Shown: positions 26,452-40,037, counted from the stretch's first letter. The stretch: 64,000 nt of DNA from Talpa occidentalis (GCF_014898055.3 NW_023605194.1:64977361-65041360); one strand, 5' to 3'. Program-made: numbers and translations. Notes: generated by a model from the sequence alone, not told the origin.

Positions 26452-26694
26452 AAGGATTTGTTTGTTTATGCAAGCACTGGGTACAGTCAGAAGGGTGGGA
26501 GGGGGAGAGAATTCACCAGAGTCAGAGCGGAGAACAGAGCAGGCAGACTGAGGAAGTACACTGCTGAGGGGAACAGCGGGTGGCAGGAGAGGTCTGTGGG
26601 CCATGTGGGACCCTCACCCAGTGGCCAGGGATTGAACCGGTGCTGCGGACAGCTTCGCAGCCCAGCGCTCAACTGCTGCGCCACCGGGAGGCCC
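26408..26694 (-). repeat. tRNA-SINE, type A, with long (ATTT)n tail
   Basis: Flanked by 17-bp repeats GAAGAGTTGTGTTTATT and GAAGAGTTGTATTTATT (26391-26407 and 26695-26711). The tail has about ten TTTA units, a likely variable microsatellite. Confidence 0.92.
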
Positions 26695-29600
26695 GAAGAG
26701 TTGTATTTATTAATCTGAAGCTTGGATGAGAGTTCCAGGCTGAAGATGTATTGGGATTTTTTTTAACACAGCATTTGAAATCATGCAAGTTGAGAAAGTA
26801 AAAGAATGAAATGTGTAATCTGGACAATAAGAACTTTGAGCATGCAATCAGATAGGAATAGGAACTCCTGAAGACTGGAAAGAAAGGACAAAGATCTAAT
26901 GTCTTGTTTCACAGAAGTGGAAGATAACAAAAAAGTTGGCATGTTCAGCAGTCTTCATGCAGCAGAGAGGCTTCCAATGAAGGTGTCATTAGTGATCACA
27001 TAAGTAGTTTTAGTGAAGCTAAGAGTAGTTTGAAATGGAAAATGGAGACAAAACGGATGTCTAGGTGAGGAGAGGTTGTTGTGGGTTGGACTAAACATTG
27101 GGGAGGATTGGCTTTGAGTAGAAAGAAGGTATCCTTTCTACAATAAGGATGGTGTACACCTAGGTGTAGGAACATAAGAAAGGTTACTCCTGGGGATTTC
27201 AGTTTTCTCAGGACCATCCACAGTAAGATCTGCTTGAAGGTAAGTTAGCAGAAACGACTTGATTCAAGCTGTGTTAATTGGGGAAGAATCTTAGAAGAAA
27301 GTCTAACTAGGGATTTCCTAGAGCTATCGAGGGCCTTGATGAGAGAAACAATTTAATTTTTTGTGGCACAATAGTCCTTGATAGTTCATTCCCAAGATCT
27401 CTTGAGTTTTGAAAAACTTTGTTTTTTCAGAATAAGTTTCTGAAATCAGAAAGTTTGAGAAGCACTGTTGGGTGTCACAATTTGTACACCTAGGTCTTTC
27501 TTCTCCAGACCTGCTCAGAAATTCAAATTGAGGAAGCAAGTGACAGATTGTGGCCTCAGGCAGCACCAGAGTTAGGAGATGTACCTGAAGTGGTACTAGA
27601 GTCAGTCAGATGACCTGCCCTGATGTCTGAGCTACCACAGGAAAGAAAATAGCTGATGGACCAGAAAGAGAAGGGCAAGGGTCATGTTCCTTGGCACCCC
27701 TGACGTTCAAAGACAAGAAGTGGGGCTCTGAGAGAGCACCAAGGAAAGTCATGGATTGTGGTAAGATGTAATCCCAGCCGCAAAGGGACTTCCTGTCTTA
27801 GGGATAATGAAACCTGCATCCATTTAACCTTACATTCATGCCATGCCTTACATTCAGGCCTTACATTCAGCGTGATTCATACCATCTGAGTGTGCCAGTG
27901 GATTGTTGTGTGGCATGGGAGGAGGGAGGCCAGGCACTGTGACTGGGATCAGCACCTGCCAGCTGCTTCCTATTTTTTGCCTTTTCTACTTCTGTAGCTA
28001 CGAACAATGCAATAAAGGAGACCAGAGGTCCACTTACTTTCAAGTAGCAAAAAAATAACTGTTGTCCTTTGAAATTTTTGCCTAGAGGTTTAAGGGCCTA
28101 GAATTTAACTTGAAGGAACTAAAAGATCTGTTTTGGAAATACTTAAGTCATAAAAACATCCAGTAGCCTTGAAGTGCCTCCTTACTTAACGCCAAGGTTT
28201 AGAGGGAGAAATTATTTAGAAATAATGCTGTTAGAATCTGACTGTGGCCAGGCTCTCCTGGACTTTGCTGACACAAAATGTCTCATTGGGCAAAAGGCCA
28301 AATGACTTTGACTCTCCTCTCAAGTCCTTTGGGAAGTGTCTGTAAGCTCTTTTGGCAGGAGGAATGATTGAGAGCAGAAAAGGAGGTCAGTTTTATTGTC
28401 TGCATTACAGAGAATAAGACTCTGAAGCTCAGCAAAGAGTATGTCATACATTCACACATCTCCCACATTTTCTGTGGGATTGGGATTTGAGCCAGGATGC
28501 CCAAGTCTTGACCACATTGCCACCCTATTCTAATCCCTTGAGGGAGCCTCCTTTAAACCTAGCCTGCTGTGGGGCCATAACATCCTGTGTCACAGCTGCT
28601 GGAAAGACAACCTTTTCTGCTCAGACTGTGCTTCAGACTGCGATTTTTCAGACCTCCAGTAGACTCTCAGACTTGTTCATTAGAGCCCTTGGATTTCTCA
28701 AAAGTGCCTTGGTGCTGTGGTCTGTGACTTAAGGGAGGCTTTTATCTACTCCCTATCTTAAGGCACCTCTAAGGATTTATTTGAAGAAAGGGACCCATTA
28801 CTTAAATTGAAAGCCACTGGTCTGAGCATCATTAAATAAAAGGAGATACAAAGATTTTTTTTAAAATAACCCTTTGTGACCTCTTTGCCAGAACACTAAT
28901 GTCTTTTCTAGCATGTATTCTTTCTCATTGATTCTAAATATGGGAAGTATTTTATTATTTTACTTAATCCTTGTCCTAGCCATAATTAGCTGTGTTCTTT
29001 GGATAGCCTCATAGCTTGATCTAGTCCCTGAACACTAGCTACAGAGCAACCATGGAAGGTACTCCTTAGATGTCTTCTTTCTCCCCAATCTCTTTCCTGT
29101 TGCTACACTCTCGACATGAAACTTCCCCTGCTGACTACTGGCCAAGTCAAGAGTCTACTTTTGGTTAGGGACCTTGGAGAAAGACAGCAAACTGCAGAGC
29201 AGACCAGGAGATCTTTAGTTCACACATCACTCTCAAGAGGAAACTGAAACCAAACTGCACAAGAGTCCAAGTGACCACTCCATTTATGATCTTAGAGGCT
29301 TTCTCTGTATTTTGAAAGTTTAAATTAAGCAATGTAAAAATTCTTTGGAGTTGATTTAAGACAAGCACATATATAAAACCTTTTTTTTTTTTGAGATATA
29401 ATTGACATAAAAGTTTCAAGTATACAACAGTGATGATTCACTATTTGTATAATTATAAAACAATAACAATGTATCTTATTATCATCATCTCCACAACTAC
29501 AAATTTTTTTCTTGTGATGAGAATTTTTAAGCTCTGTTCTCTTAGCAACTTTCAGATTTGCAGTGCAGTGTTATATAGTCACCATGCCATGTATGTTGCA

Positions 29601-29991
29601 TCCCCAAATTTATTTTATAACTGGAAGTTTTTTGTACCTTTTGACCACCTTCATTTTGCCCATACGTACACCTCCTGCCTCTAACAACCATCAATTTTTT
29701 GTGTGTTTATGAGTTTTGTTTTGGTTTTTGGTTTTTGGTTTTTTTTTTTTAGATTCCACATATAAGTAAATTCATGCAGTATTTCTTTCTCTGACTTATT
29801 TCACTTAGCATCAATGCCCTCAGAAACCATCTATATTGTTAAATAATATTCCACTGTGTGGTGTGTATCCGTACATATACACAGATGTGCACATACACCA
29901 CTTTGTTTTATCCATTCAAGTAATGGGCACTTGGGTTGTTTTTATGTCTTGGTTATTGTAAATAGTGCTGCAAGGAACATAAGGGTGTGTG

Positions 29992-30009
29992 TACACACAC
30001 ACACACACA
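29992..30009. repeat. Short (AC)n run in the L1
   Basis: About nine AC units within the antisense L1, at a point where the L1 normally has other sequence. Likely a local expansion. Confidence 0.8.
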
Positions 30010-31153
30010 TCTTTTCAAGTTCTTTTTTATTTTTCCTTAAGATAAATAACCTAGAAGTAGAATTGTGGGATCACATGATAGTTCTAATTTTTTTAGAAAC
30101 TTCCATATCGTTTTCCATAGTGACTATGCCAATTTAGTCTCAACAACAGAACACAAAGGTAACATTCTCTCTACATCTTGCCAACACTCGGTATCTCCTG
30201 TTATTTTGATGATTATCCGTCTGAAAGGTGTAAGGTGATATGATAGTTTTGATTTGTATTCCCCTCATGAGTAGTGGTTGGTATTTTTATTGATATAATA
30301 CTGCTTAATTAATTAGTGATGTTGAGCACTTTTCATATACCTGTTGCCTATATGTATGTCTTTGGGAAAATGTCCTCTTTAAGCTTTGTGCAGTAGCACA
30401 AAGTATAGTAGCCAGTGAAGTTTATCCGGGGTGTGGTTATTATTAATTGAAAACTTTTCCCAGTTCCCTACCTTTATGACTTGAATGTAGTTGGCATTGG
30501 CAATATTTGATAGTCTCTATGAAGGCTAAATTTTTTGAACATTTAAAAATATCCTTTCAGATCCTCTGATCATTTTTAATCGGAATTTTTTTCCCAGCTA
30601 TTGTTTGAATTTTAAAATACATTTTGGATGCATTTTATCAGATGCATGATTTTATCAGATGCATGATTTGCAAATATTTTTTCCTGTTTGGTAGGTAGCC
30701 TTTTATCTTGTTGATAGATTCCTTTGTTGTGAAGAAGTTTTGTAGTTTGACATAGTCCCATTTGTTTACTTTTTACTTTTGTTGACTTTGGTTTCAATAT
30801 CTGATCAAAAAAATCATTGCCAAGACTGGTATTAAGGAACTTAATCACCTGTTTTCTTCTAGGAGTTTTATGTTTCAGATCTTATGTTCAATTATTTAAT
30901 CCACATTGAGTTTGTTTTTTTGTATGATGTTAGTGGTCCCCTTGTATTCTTACGCGTTTGGTGGTTCAGTTTTCCCAACACCATTATTGAAGAGACTGTC
31001 CTTACCCTGTTGTATATTCTTGGCTTCTTAGTAATAAATTAATTGACCATATACACATGGGTTTATTTCTTGCCTTTCTGTTCTGTTTCATTGATGTGTA
31101 CGTCTGTTTTTATGCCAGAACTGTACTGTTTTAATTGCTATTAGTTTGTAATA

Positions 31154-31572
31154 AAAATAGTCTCCGACTTAATGATGACGACTACAATTTTTCAACTTCA
31201 TGATGATATTAAAGCAATGTGATATATATTCAGTAAAAATTGTACTTGAATTTTTATCTTTCCCCAGACTAGCAATATGCTGCAACTCCCAGTCAACCAT
31301 GTAATTCCTTGGGGTAAACAACAATACTTGTATTGTCTTATTTATTTTCAGTACAGTATTCAGTAAGTTACATGAAATATGCAATACTTCATTGTAAAAT
31401 AGACATTGTACTAGATGGCTTGCCTAACTGCAGGCTAATGTAAGTGCTTTAAGCATTTAAGGTAGGCTAAAATAAACTATGACATGAGTATCAAATGCAC
31501 TTTCCATTTAAGATATTTCCAACTTACTGGGTTTATTGGGCCATAACCCCATCGTAATTCAAAGAAGATATA
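31154..31572. mobile_element. Tigger/pogo-type non-autonomous DNA transposon in L1
   Basis: Interrupts the L1 between GTTTGTAATA and TATAGTTTAAAAAGC, which are adjacent in normal L1. The ends are degraded inverted repeats: TAGTCTCCGACTTAATGATG, and the reverse complement of the right end TATCTTCTTTGAATTACGATG. TA lies at both borders, as for Tc1/mariner-superfamily insertions. No transposase ORF. Exact family not named. Confidence 0.6.
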
Positions 31573-31898
31573 TATAGTTTAAAAAGCAGATGCTTCCAGC
31601 TTTGTTGTTCTTTCTCAAGATTGCTTTGACTTTTTGTGGTTCCACATAAATTTTAGCATTATTTGCTATAGTTCTGTGGGAAATGTCTGTGGGATTTTGA
31701 TAGTGATTGCACTGAATCTGTAAATTGCTTGAGTAGTAAGGACATATTAACAATGTTCTTTTAATCCATGAGCACAAATATCTTTCCATTTATCTGTATC
31801 TTAATTTCTTTCATCAGTGCCTTATAGTTTTCAGTGTACAGGTCTTTCACCTCCTTAAATTTATTCTAAGGTATGTTATTATTTTTGATGCAATTTTA

Positions 31899-32168
31899 TT
31901 TTATTTTAAAGATTTATTTATTTATGCAAGAACTGGGGTACAGGTCAGATGCGTGGGAGGGTGAGAGGATTCACCAGAGACACAGCGGGGAACAGAACAG
32001 GCATACTGACAAAATACACTACTGAGGGGAGCAGCGGGTGCAACAGAAGAGGTCTGCAGCGCCTTGTGGGACCCTCACAGCCCACCAGGATTGAACCGGC
32101 GGTGCTGAAGAGGCTGCGGACAGCTTCACAGCGCTGCGCTCAACCCCCTGCACCACCAGGGGAGGCCC
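31899..32168 (-). repeat. tRNA-SINE, type B, in L1
   Basis: Perfect 13-bp flanks TGATGCAATTTTA (31886-31898 and 32169-32181). Inserted in the antisense L1. Confidence 0.93.
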
Positions 32169-32804
32169 TGATGCAATTTTAAAAGATTTTTTTTATTTCT
32201 TTCTGATAGCTTATTATTAATGTATTGAAACATGATGTGTTTTGGGGTTTTTTTTTTTTTTAAGTTGATTTTATATCCTGTAACTTTACTGAATTTATTT
32301 ATTCTAACAGTTTTTTGTGTAGCGTCTTAAGGATTTTCTATCTATAATATGTCATTTGGAAATAGTGCCAGTTTTACTTTGACTCATTTTTTGGATGCCT
32401 TTTTTTTTTTTCTTGCCTAATTTCTTTGGCAAACATGGGCATCTTTTTCATGTTCCTGATATTCGAGGAGCAGCTTTCAGTTCTTCACTGTTGAGTGTGA
32501 TGTTATCTGTGGGAGAACCTTTGCTTTTTTTAAGAACTGCAAAGCAGACCAGTGATTTAGGAAAAGTCCAGGTTTTGTAGGCAGACTTCTACTTTTAGCC
32601 TTTGGCTAATATGTCACCTTTTTGAGTCTTGGTCTGTGATTGTCAGATGGTCTTGTCTTGGGAAGCTCTAATATAAAATAAGCATTCATTTTGCTGGCCT
32701 TTATTCCCATGGCAGTGCTTAGCTCTTGTTTTTCATAAATCAGTTTACTTAAACAGGAAATGGAAGGTATTTCATTGACTCTTCCTTCTGCTTCTCACCA
32801 ATGA

Positions 32805-33023
<219 letters not shown>

Positions 33024-34463
33024 TAGATATCATGTTTAAATTGTCCTGAAGTACACAATGCCATACCTGGTCTTCCCTACAAGTCCATATCTTCCACCTC
33101 AAGGGCTAATGCTGTCAGCACAGCTTGAAGCCCCATCCGCACTTCCCCAAACCCCTTCTGTCTTTGAAAACTTCTGCTAGGACACTAGCAGGAGCAGCAG
33201 CAATGGGGCCAGCAAAATGGGTGAATAAAGAGAAGCACAGATAGGGAAGGGATCCAAAACTGGAGATCATTTCATGATTTGTTGCAGTAAATCAAGGTTC
33301 TCACCTTGAGAATGGAGAGGTTGGCCGCCTGCTGGGGTAGGATAGCAATGTGCAAAGCAAGGGGGAAGAGCTTGGCTGGATAGTTCACACTATAATTTGG
33401 TGACTTCACATATGGTGTATTTCCTGAGTCCAGAGGTAGATGTCCAGTTAGCTGAATGTCCAAGTAAAACATACTACATCTCCTGTTCTTTCCAGGAAAG
33501 TTCTAATTCCTTGGCTCTTGAGTCTTCTGGGGGTTCAGTTTAACATCTTTCTCCAGAAGAGTTGTACAGTAAGAACCATAAGTTTGGATCTTTCTAGTTG
33601 AGGGTCATATGTACAAACAAACCTTAACAATCCTGTTTTTAAAAGAGGGAGAACTATGTGGAATGTGTTAAAATTAACGGGGAAAATGGAAGGAGAAGAA
33701 AAATAACTATAAAAGCTAAAAAAAAATGAAAGAGGAAGAAGAAATTAAAAAGAGGAAGTATTTATTAATCAACTTACCTTTCCATCTCTCTCCCTTGAGA
33801 AACAGTTGAGGCAGCTTCGGAAGATACCTACAGCATAGTAAATGACAGGAAAGTAGGTGAGGGTAGAAGGTTTGGGGCTCTTACGGGCCTTGTGAACTGG
33901 AGATTTCCTAGGCCCTTGTGTTGTAATCTTGAGCTGGTGATATCCAAAACTTAATGGGGGGATAGGAAAGTTAGAAGGATAGTATATATGGGTCAACTCA
34001 CATGATCCTACACAAAGTTGTCCTTCTGAAAGTCTTAGGTTTTTTTTCTTACAGACATTAATCTTTTTCCCCATTTTAAGAGGCCAGGAGTTTAGTGCAG
34101 AATTTGGGATCCATGTTTCCTTTCATAAAGTCCAGGTCTGAGGATTACGTGGGTAAGATCTGGGAATGCCTGGTGAATATAAAGCATCCATTGATTGACA
34201 GTTGGTATTATCAGGTTAATTCTTTTACATTGTATTAGTTTTGGGAACATGTTAAAAAAATCAAAACAGGAGTAATATTGACTATTTTCATTTTTGTCAT
34301 TAGGTATGTATAGGAGTTGACATAAATAGGCAGTTTAAAACTGTGCTTAAATAGCCTGTTTATTTTCATATATTAGGGTCTAAAGGCAGTACTCAGGCTG
34401 TCAATTTTAGCTTGACATTGCTAAAAAAACAAAAATGAAAACTTTCATAAAAGTACAAGACAC

Positions 34464-34575
34464 GGGCCTCCCCTGGTGGCACAGCGGTTGAGCGGTGGGC
34501 TGCGAGGCTGCCCGCAACCCCTACAGCGCCGGTTCGTTCCCCGGGCGCCAGCAAGGGTCCCACAAAAAAAAAAAA
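34464..34575 (+). repeat. tRNA-SINE, short form ending at GGTCCCACA-An
   Basis: Flanked by GTACAAGACA on both sides. It holds only the tRNA-related head, ending at AAGGGTCCCACA and a 14-base A run. The 150-bp body and A/T tail are absent. Confidence 0.9.
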
Positions 34576-34762
34576 AAGGTACAAGACAGGTCACTTTATA
34601 GCTTGTTAACAGTTACTAAAATTAAAAACTCAGTAATAAAAATTTTAAGTTAGTTATCAAAATCAATCTTTATATATATTAGTATATGTATGTATTAAAT
34701 GAGAATTTTCCAATGATATTAATTTTCCTTGCAGCTTAATTTCTAATGACTCCATAATATTT

Positions 34763-35027
34763 TTCTTTTTTTAAAGATTTATTTATTTATACAAGCACTG
34801 GGTACAGTCCAAAGCGCGGGAGGGTGAGAGGATTCACCAGAGCCAGAGCAGGGAGCAGAACAGGCAGACTGACGAAGTACACTGCTGAGGGGAGCAGCGG
34901 GCGTGGCAGGAGAGGTCTGCACGCCATGTGGGACCCTCGCCAGCCAGCCTGGGATCAAACCGGTGCTACAGTGGCTGTGGGCAGCTTCGCAGCCCAGTGC
35001 TCAACTGCTACACCACCGGGGAGGCCC
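34763..35027 (-). repeat. tRNA-SINE, type A
   Basis: Flanks ACTCCATAATATTT at 34749-34762 and about 35029-35042. Full copy, about 400 bp before exon 8. Confidence 0.92.
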
Positions 35028-35410
35028 AACTCCATAATATTTCTTAATATAAAGATACTGTGTGATATATTTAACCAAATGCTTTTATTTGAATATCATG
35101 GGTTTGATCATATCAACCTGCCGCTATTCCTAATTCCTACAGTAGCAAATTTCTATGATTTAAGACATATTCAGTGCCTTAAAATATTTGAAAATTATTC
35201 AGGGATTTGTGGTAAGTTCAGAACACTCAGAATGGTTCAATTGCTCCCTCTCCATTTATTTAAACCTTATGAGAAGTGTGCTTTCAGGAATGTGGAGTCC
35301 AAGTGTTATAGATGTGTCAGTCCTATTGTATGATTATTGGAATGTAGCCATAGTCATTTTATGACTCAGTAAATGATTGCCTTAACCATAATAACTTTTT
35401 TATTTACTAA

Positions 35411-35548
<138 letters not shown>

Positions 35549-35557
35549 ATTTGTCAG
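35549..35557 (+). other. MAPK1: MAPK1 3'UTR part of exon 8 and final splice donor
   Basis: Nine bases after the stop codon, followed by a GTACTT donor. The human mRNA, as I recall it, is spliced at the same point (ATTTGTCAG joined to GACAAGGGCTC), and that downstream sequence is found at 39368 here. The stop is therefore only 9 nt from the last exon junction, too close to trigger nonsense-mediated decay under the 50-55 nt rule. Confidence 0.9.
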
Positions 35558-38500
35558 GTACTTAGAGCTTTGACCACATAGGAAACCCTAGCAAGGAAGG
35601 GGAGTATACAAATCAATTGTTACTAATAAAAAAAGAGGGTTTGAGCTTAGCGCATAAGGTGTGGTAGACAGTGCTGCGCTATTGGTAGATTTTTCAGGGA
35701 CTAGTGTTGGAGCAAAAGAAAATGCAAATCTTGATTTTAAAAAATATATAGCAAGAGGAGAGACAATAGGGCTTGTGTTAAAATGAGCAGTCAAGTAAGG
35801 AATTATGAATTATGACCAAGGGCTGAAGCAGTTGCTGGGTAAATGATTTGGACTGTTCTGCAAGGAAGAGCCCTAGGTATCCTTCGGTAGACAGCATTGT
35901 CTTGTGCAAAGTGGACAGGTAGCAGAGCAGGTACCATGTTTGTATTGGAATAAGAGGCCAGCCTGGTGGAGTTATGGAAGAATGGTTCCTGCAATGGTGT
36001 TTGTTTAGGGGTTTTCTATTAGCTGGATCTCTCTTCTCTTCTCTCCTGCTGTGTCCTTTATTTTCATATGTTTGACCCTGGAGGCAATTACTCAGGCTGA
36101 CTGTTGGCAGCATCCAGGCTTGAAAGCAGAAGCCACTTGAAGTCTTTCAAATAGAGAACATGTCATCAATCAGAAGGCATTAGAATGGTTCAAGAACAAA
36201 ATGGGGTTGGTTTGCCTGCAGATTGGTAACAGTAAAAAACTGCCCTGGGTCACCATGCAAGGGAAAATGTTAGCCAGGGTCCTCAGTTACCACACAAGGG
36301 AGGATACTAGAAGTGTAATGTAACTGCAGCCTTTAGAGCACGACTGTCACTGAGGAGGAGTTGGGAGTCCATACAGTCACTGATGTGGAGGATCTCAGGG
36401 GTAGTAGATGCAGGCATGAGCGATTTAAGAGGGCTTCACTGGTGAGGCAGGGACAGACAGAGCAGAGCCAGGGAGTTAGACCTGCGTGTGAGCCCGGGCA
36501 CAGTCATCCTGTGAGGATTCTGCAGTCCAGGTAGGGCCTAAAACATAAGACAGGTGACCCAGTAAGGATGTCAGGGAGCAGGAACCTGTGGGACAACCAG
36601 CCAGACTTCCGGGGGAAAAGGGCAGCCCAGCAGGTACAGGGGAAGTGACACTAGGAGGAGAGAGCTCCTGGTGCCACGGAGAGGTCCCTCAGAGGGCCCA
36701 CCCCAGTTCTGAGAGTCCAGGACTGGGGCTAGTTACCATGTGGCAAAGACAGTTATTCTGTGTTGTGGTCACTTCCACCAGGGCCACAGGAGGCACGTGT
36801 TTCCTTATTTTTTAAGTGACAATTTTCAACTGTTCTGAAAAGTTGAAAGAGTTTTACAGTTGACAGCATATTTCCATTACCTAGATTCTATGAGTAATGT
36901 TTCCCCACACTGGTTTTCTCACATGTCTGTCCTTCTGTCTATCCATCAGTCCATCTTTTTTTCTTTTCCATTTCACAGGAAGTTGTCAACGTCTACACTG
37001 ACTTACAATTTAGTCATATGGAATATAAAAGTGAATCCAGAGAAAGGTGGGACTGGGAGGACTCATTAAACTCTGAGCCCAGTTCTTTCATGAACATTTT
37101 ATTTTGACCTATCACAGCATCTCTGAGGTCAGCTTCTGGGCTTAGGTCTATGATAGAGAAAACTCTGTAATATTTCCTTGCTTAAGATTATATGATTATA
37201 TATAAGATCTATGGCAAAACTGCAGAGAATCCAGAAATCTTTTTTTTTTTTTTTTTAATTTTGTCTCTCCACACAGCCTGGACTAGATTTGTGTCTTGAC
37301 AAGTATACAGAACACTGTTCCTGAGCTCCCAGCCTACAACATTGAAAATAGAAGCTGCAAATTAGAGAGTCTGAGAGGTATAGTTGATGTTACACATGTA
37401 GGCACTTTAGAGAAAGGTGATGGCTGACTCTCTGGTTACAGTAAGAAGAAACTAGAAAACTGCATACACAGGACCACAGAATATATAGCCATAGGCCCTT
37501 TAGGAGAGAGGATGACAGAGACTACTCTAGGGGAAGCTTCAGGTTGCCCCTGTTTAACAGGGGCACAAGCCTTCCTGATGTCTACAGTGGCAGCCCTGAG
37601 TGAGTGGCTTAAAGGGTCAAAGTATGTTCATTATATTAGGAGAGTCAATTTTAGAAATTAAAAACTTTCCATTTAAAGTTTAAAAAGTGTATCATCTGCC
37701 TGTTTTTGAATTTTCTCAGGTGGATTGATTATAGCAGAGTGTTGACTCATTTCCCTATTGCTTTGTTGAAGATAAAAGCATTTTTAAGGCAGTTTTAATT
37801 TCTTGCCAGCCAGTAGGTTTGCCTGCAGATAAAAGTAGCATGCCTGTAGATAAAGGTCATATTTCATTGCTGAGCCTCTCTCCTTGTCACATAGTTGGGC
37901 CTCGTTCTTCCTGCCCTGACAAGAGAGTGGGAAATGAAAACCACCCATCAGAAAGTGCTCTGTGAGGGCCTCCCCTGGTGGCGCAGCGGTTGAGCTCTGG
38001 TCTGTGAGGCTGCCCCACAGCCTCTGCAGCGCCAAAAAAGAAAGAAAAGAAAGTGCTCTGTGAAATACTGAAGTGACTGTCATTCTGCTAGATCATTATA
38101 CTAGCAAACATTTTACACTGAGTCTCTAAAAAGAAGAGTCTAATTTGTTTTTATTTTGACACATTTCATTACTATAATGACCACCTCAACCAGGCTGCCT
38201 CATCAGAACCAAGAACTTAGAACACAATTTGAGTGGCTGTGTTTTCACTTCTCGCAAGGATGGAACAAAACTAATAGTGACCTAGGAGTGAAGTTAATTC
38301 ATCACATACAGTGATGCCATAGACAGTGGTCCTCAATAGTATGTTCCATTGGTGCACTGCCCCCCAGCAGTCTATCAAGATCTCCAGGAAATTCTCAAGC
38401 TTATGTTTGAGTATTAGTAGCCTTTAATGGTCAGAATCAGCTTGACTGGGAATATTTCTCTAAGTACAAGAGAGGCATTAGGTAACAATGGGAAAATATG

Positions 38501-39367
38501 CTACTTGTGCTGCTTTTATAGTACAACACACTCCTGGCAGACCTCATGCCAGTAGCCCACATGCAGACACCTGGAAGGCCAGTTGTGGACCCTGTCAAGT
38601 GCAGAAAAGGAGTGAATGCGGTCAGCAGATTGCCATCTCCTGATTTCCAGGGTGCTGTCTTGGAGGCCTAAAAGGAAAGAGCTGACGGATCACCTCTGAC
38701 CTGGTGATCAGACCATTTCTGGTGCACGGAGGCCATGCCATGGCTTCTGCCTTTCAGGAATCCAGGCCCACCGACCTCATGCTTCCAATTTGCACTTTGT
38801 TTTGCTTGTTCTGCTGTGTCCCAGAGAAAACTTGAACATTTTTAGTACAACACACTTTCTGTATCAATGTGGTTGATACTATCCATACCCTGGTCACTAG
38901 AGAGGGAGACTGACTTGCTGAGAATACAAGAAGGTAGAAGAGTTTTTTGCATACGTATGTGTTTTTTTATAAAACCCCTCACACTAGCTTTGACTATTGG
39001 AGTGGTAGTAGGTATCATGCAGTTGACCAAAGCTGTCATGTGAATGAAGGTAGCTGTGAGCACATTAGTGTATATGTACATACATGTGCGCATATGTGTG
39101 TGTTCCCTCTGAGTATGATGGAAACATCCTCTGAAAAGAGGTGCCTGTGAAATGAAGGCAGAAACCCACCCTTTCAAACTGCCCAGTGGTTTCCAAGTGC
39201 CGTTGGTGACCTTGCTGTCATTTTTTTTCCTTTTGCTTTTTCACATCCCCATTTTTTCCTAATTGATAGTCTCATGTGGCTCATTTTACTCTTTCCATTT
39301 CCCTAAAGCTGTTGTTGATGTTATTTTAACATAGTTCATTCTTAACTCATTGTTTGTTTTTCAATAG
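35558..39367 (+). other. MAPK1: MAPK1 intron 8, within the 3'UTR
   Basis: 3.8-kb intron after the stop codon, with a GTACTT donor and TTTTTCAATAG acceptor. It contains one very short SINE at 37966-38047. The rest, including a G-rich stretch at about 36350-36800 that may be old repeat DNA, is unassigned. Confidence 0.9.
37966..38047 (+). repeat. tRNA-SINE, 82-bp extreme short form
   Basis: Perfect 16-bp flanks AGAAAGTGCTCTGTGA (37950-37965 and 38048-38063). The copy stops at CAGCGCC, before the B box, and continues as an A-rich (AAAG)n tail. It is a true retro-insertion despite its size. Confidence 0.92.
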
Positions 39368-40031
39368 GACAAGGGCTCAGAGGACTGGACGTGCTCAGAC
39401 ATCAGTGTTCTTCCCAGTTCTTGACCCTGGTCCTGTCTACAGCCCGTCTCGGCTTACTCACCTTGACTCCTTTGAGCCATTCGGAGGGGTGGTTTCTGGT
39501 AGTTGTGGCTTTTATGCTTTCAAAGAATTCCTTCAGTCCAGAGAACTGGACTGGCACCCCTGTATGTCACCCACTGGTGACTCGTGGCAGTATGTACTTT
39601 CAGTGCACCTACTGCTTACCGTCGCTTTTGTCACTAATCGCTTTCTGGTTTGAAAGATGCAGTGATTCCTCCCTCCCCCTGAATCCTTCTTGACACCTCC
39701 TGAACCATGCTATCTGCAGCCACACCAGAGTTAGTTCTTTCTAAATTGGCTCTAGTCACTGGCATCTCACTTTACGATAGGGAAGGCTACTATCTAGGGC
39801 ACTTTAAGTCAGTGACAGCCCTTATTTGCACTTCACCTTTTCATCATATCTGTTTCCCTGGAGCAGGAGCTCTGGAAACACCTGGGATGGTGTTGCAGCC
39901 TGCAGCAGGTGCTCCCATCTCGGGAATCTTGGGGGCATTTGCAGCCCATCTTTTCTCATATCACGTTAGTCACTAACATATTTAAAGTATGTGCTGTTTG
40001 CCCAACTTTTAGAAACTTAATCATTTTTCTA

Positions 40032-40037
40032 AATAAA
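40032..40037 (+). promoter_or_regulatory. MAPK1: Candidate proximal poly(A) signal AATAAA in MAPK1 3'UTR
   Basis: AATAAA about 660 bases into the 3'UTR exon, in a block that matches the human UTR. Use would give a short 3'UTR. Whether cleavage occurs here is not visible in the sequence. Confidence 0.45.

Larger units (their letters stand above)
29385..32515 (-). repeat. Antisense L1, 3' half, interrupted
   Basis: Reads as the reverse of L1 from 3'UTR (TGAGATATAATTGACATA) into ORF2: TAAATAGTGCTGCAAGGAAC, TTTTCCATAGTGACTATGCC, TCATATACCTGTTGCC, GTTTTCCCAACACCATTATTG, GTACAGGTCTTTCACCTCC. About 3.1 kb including a DNA transposon (31154-31572) and a SINE (31899-32168). Frames are broken, so no ORF2 protein can be made. 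Confidence 0.85.

Noticed and set aside
38842..39177. 111-codon - strand ORF in MAPK1 intron 8
   Set aside because: No domain, no conservation I can see, and it overlaps another ORF on the + strand.
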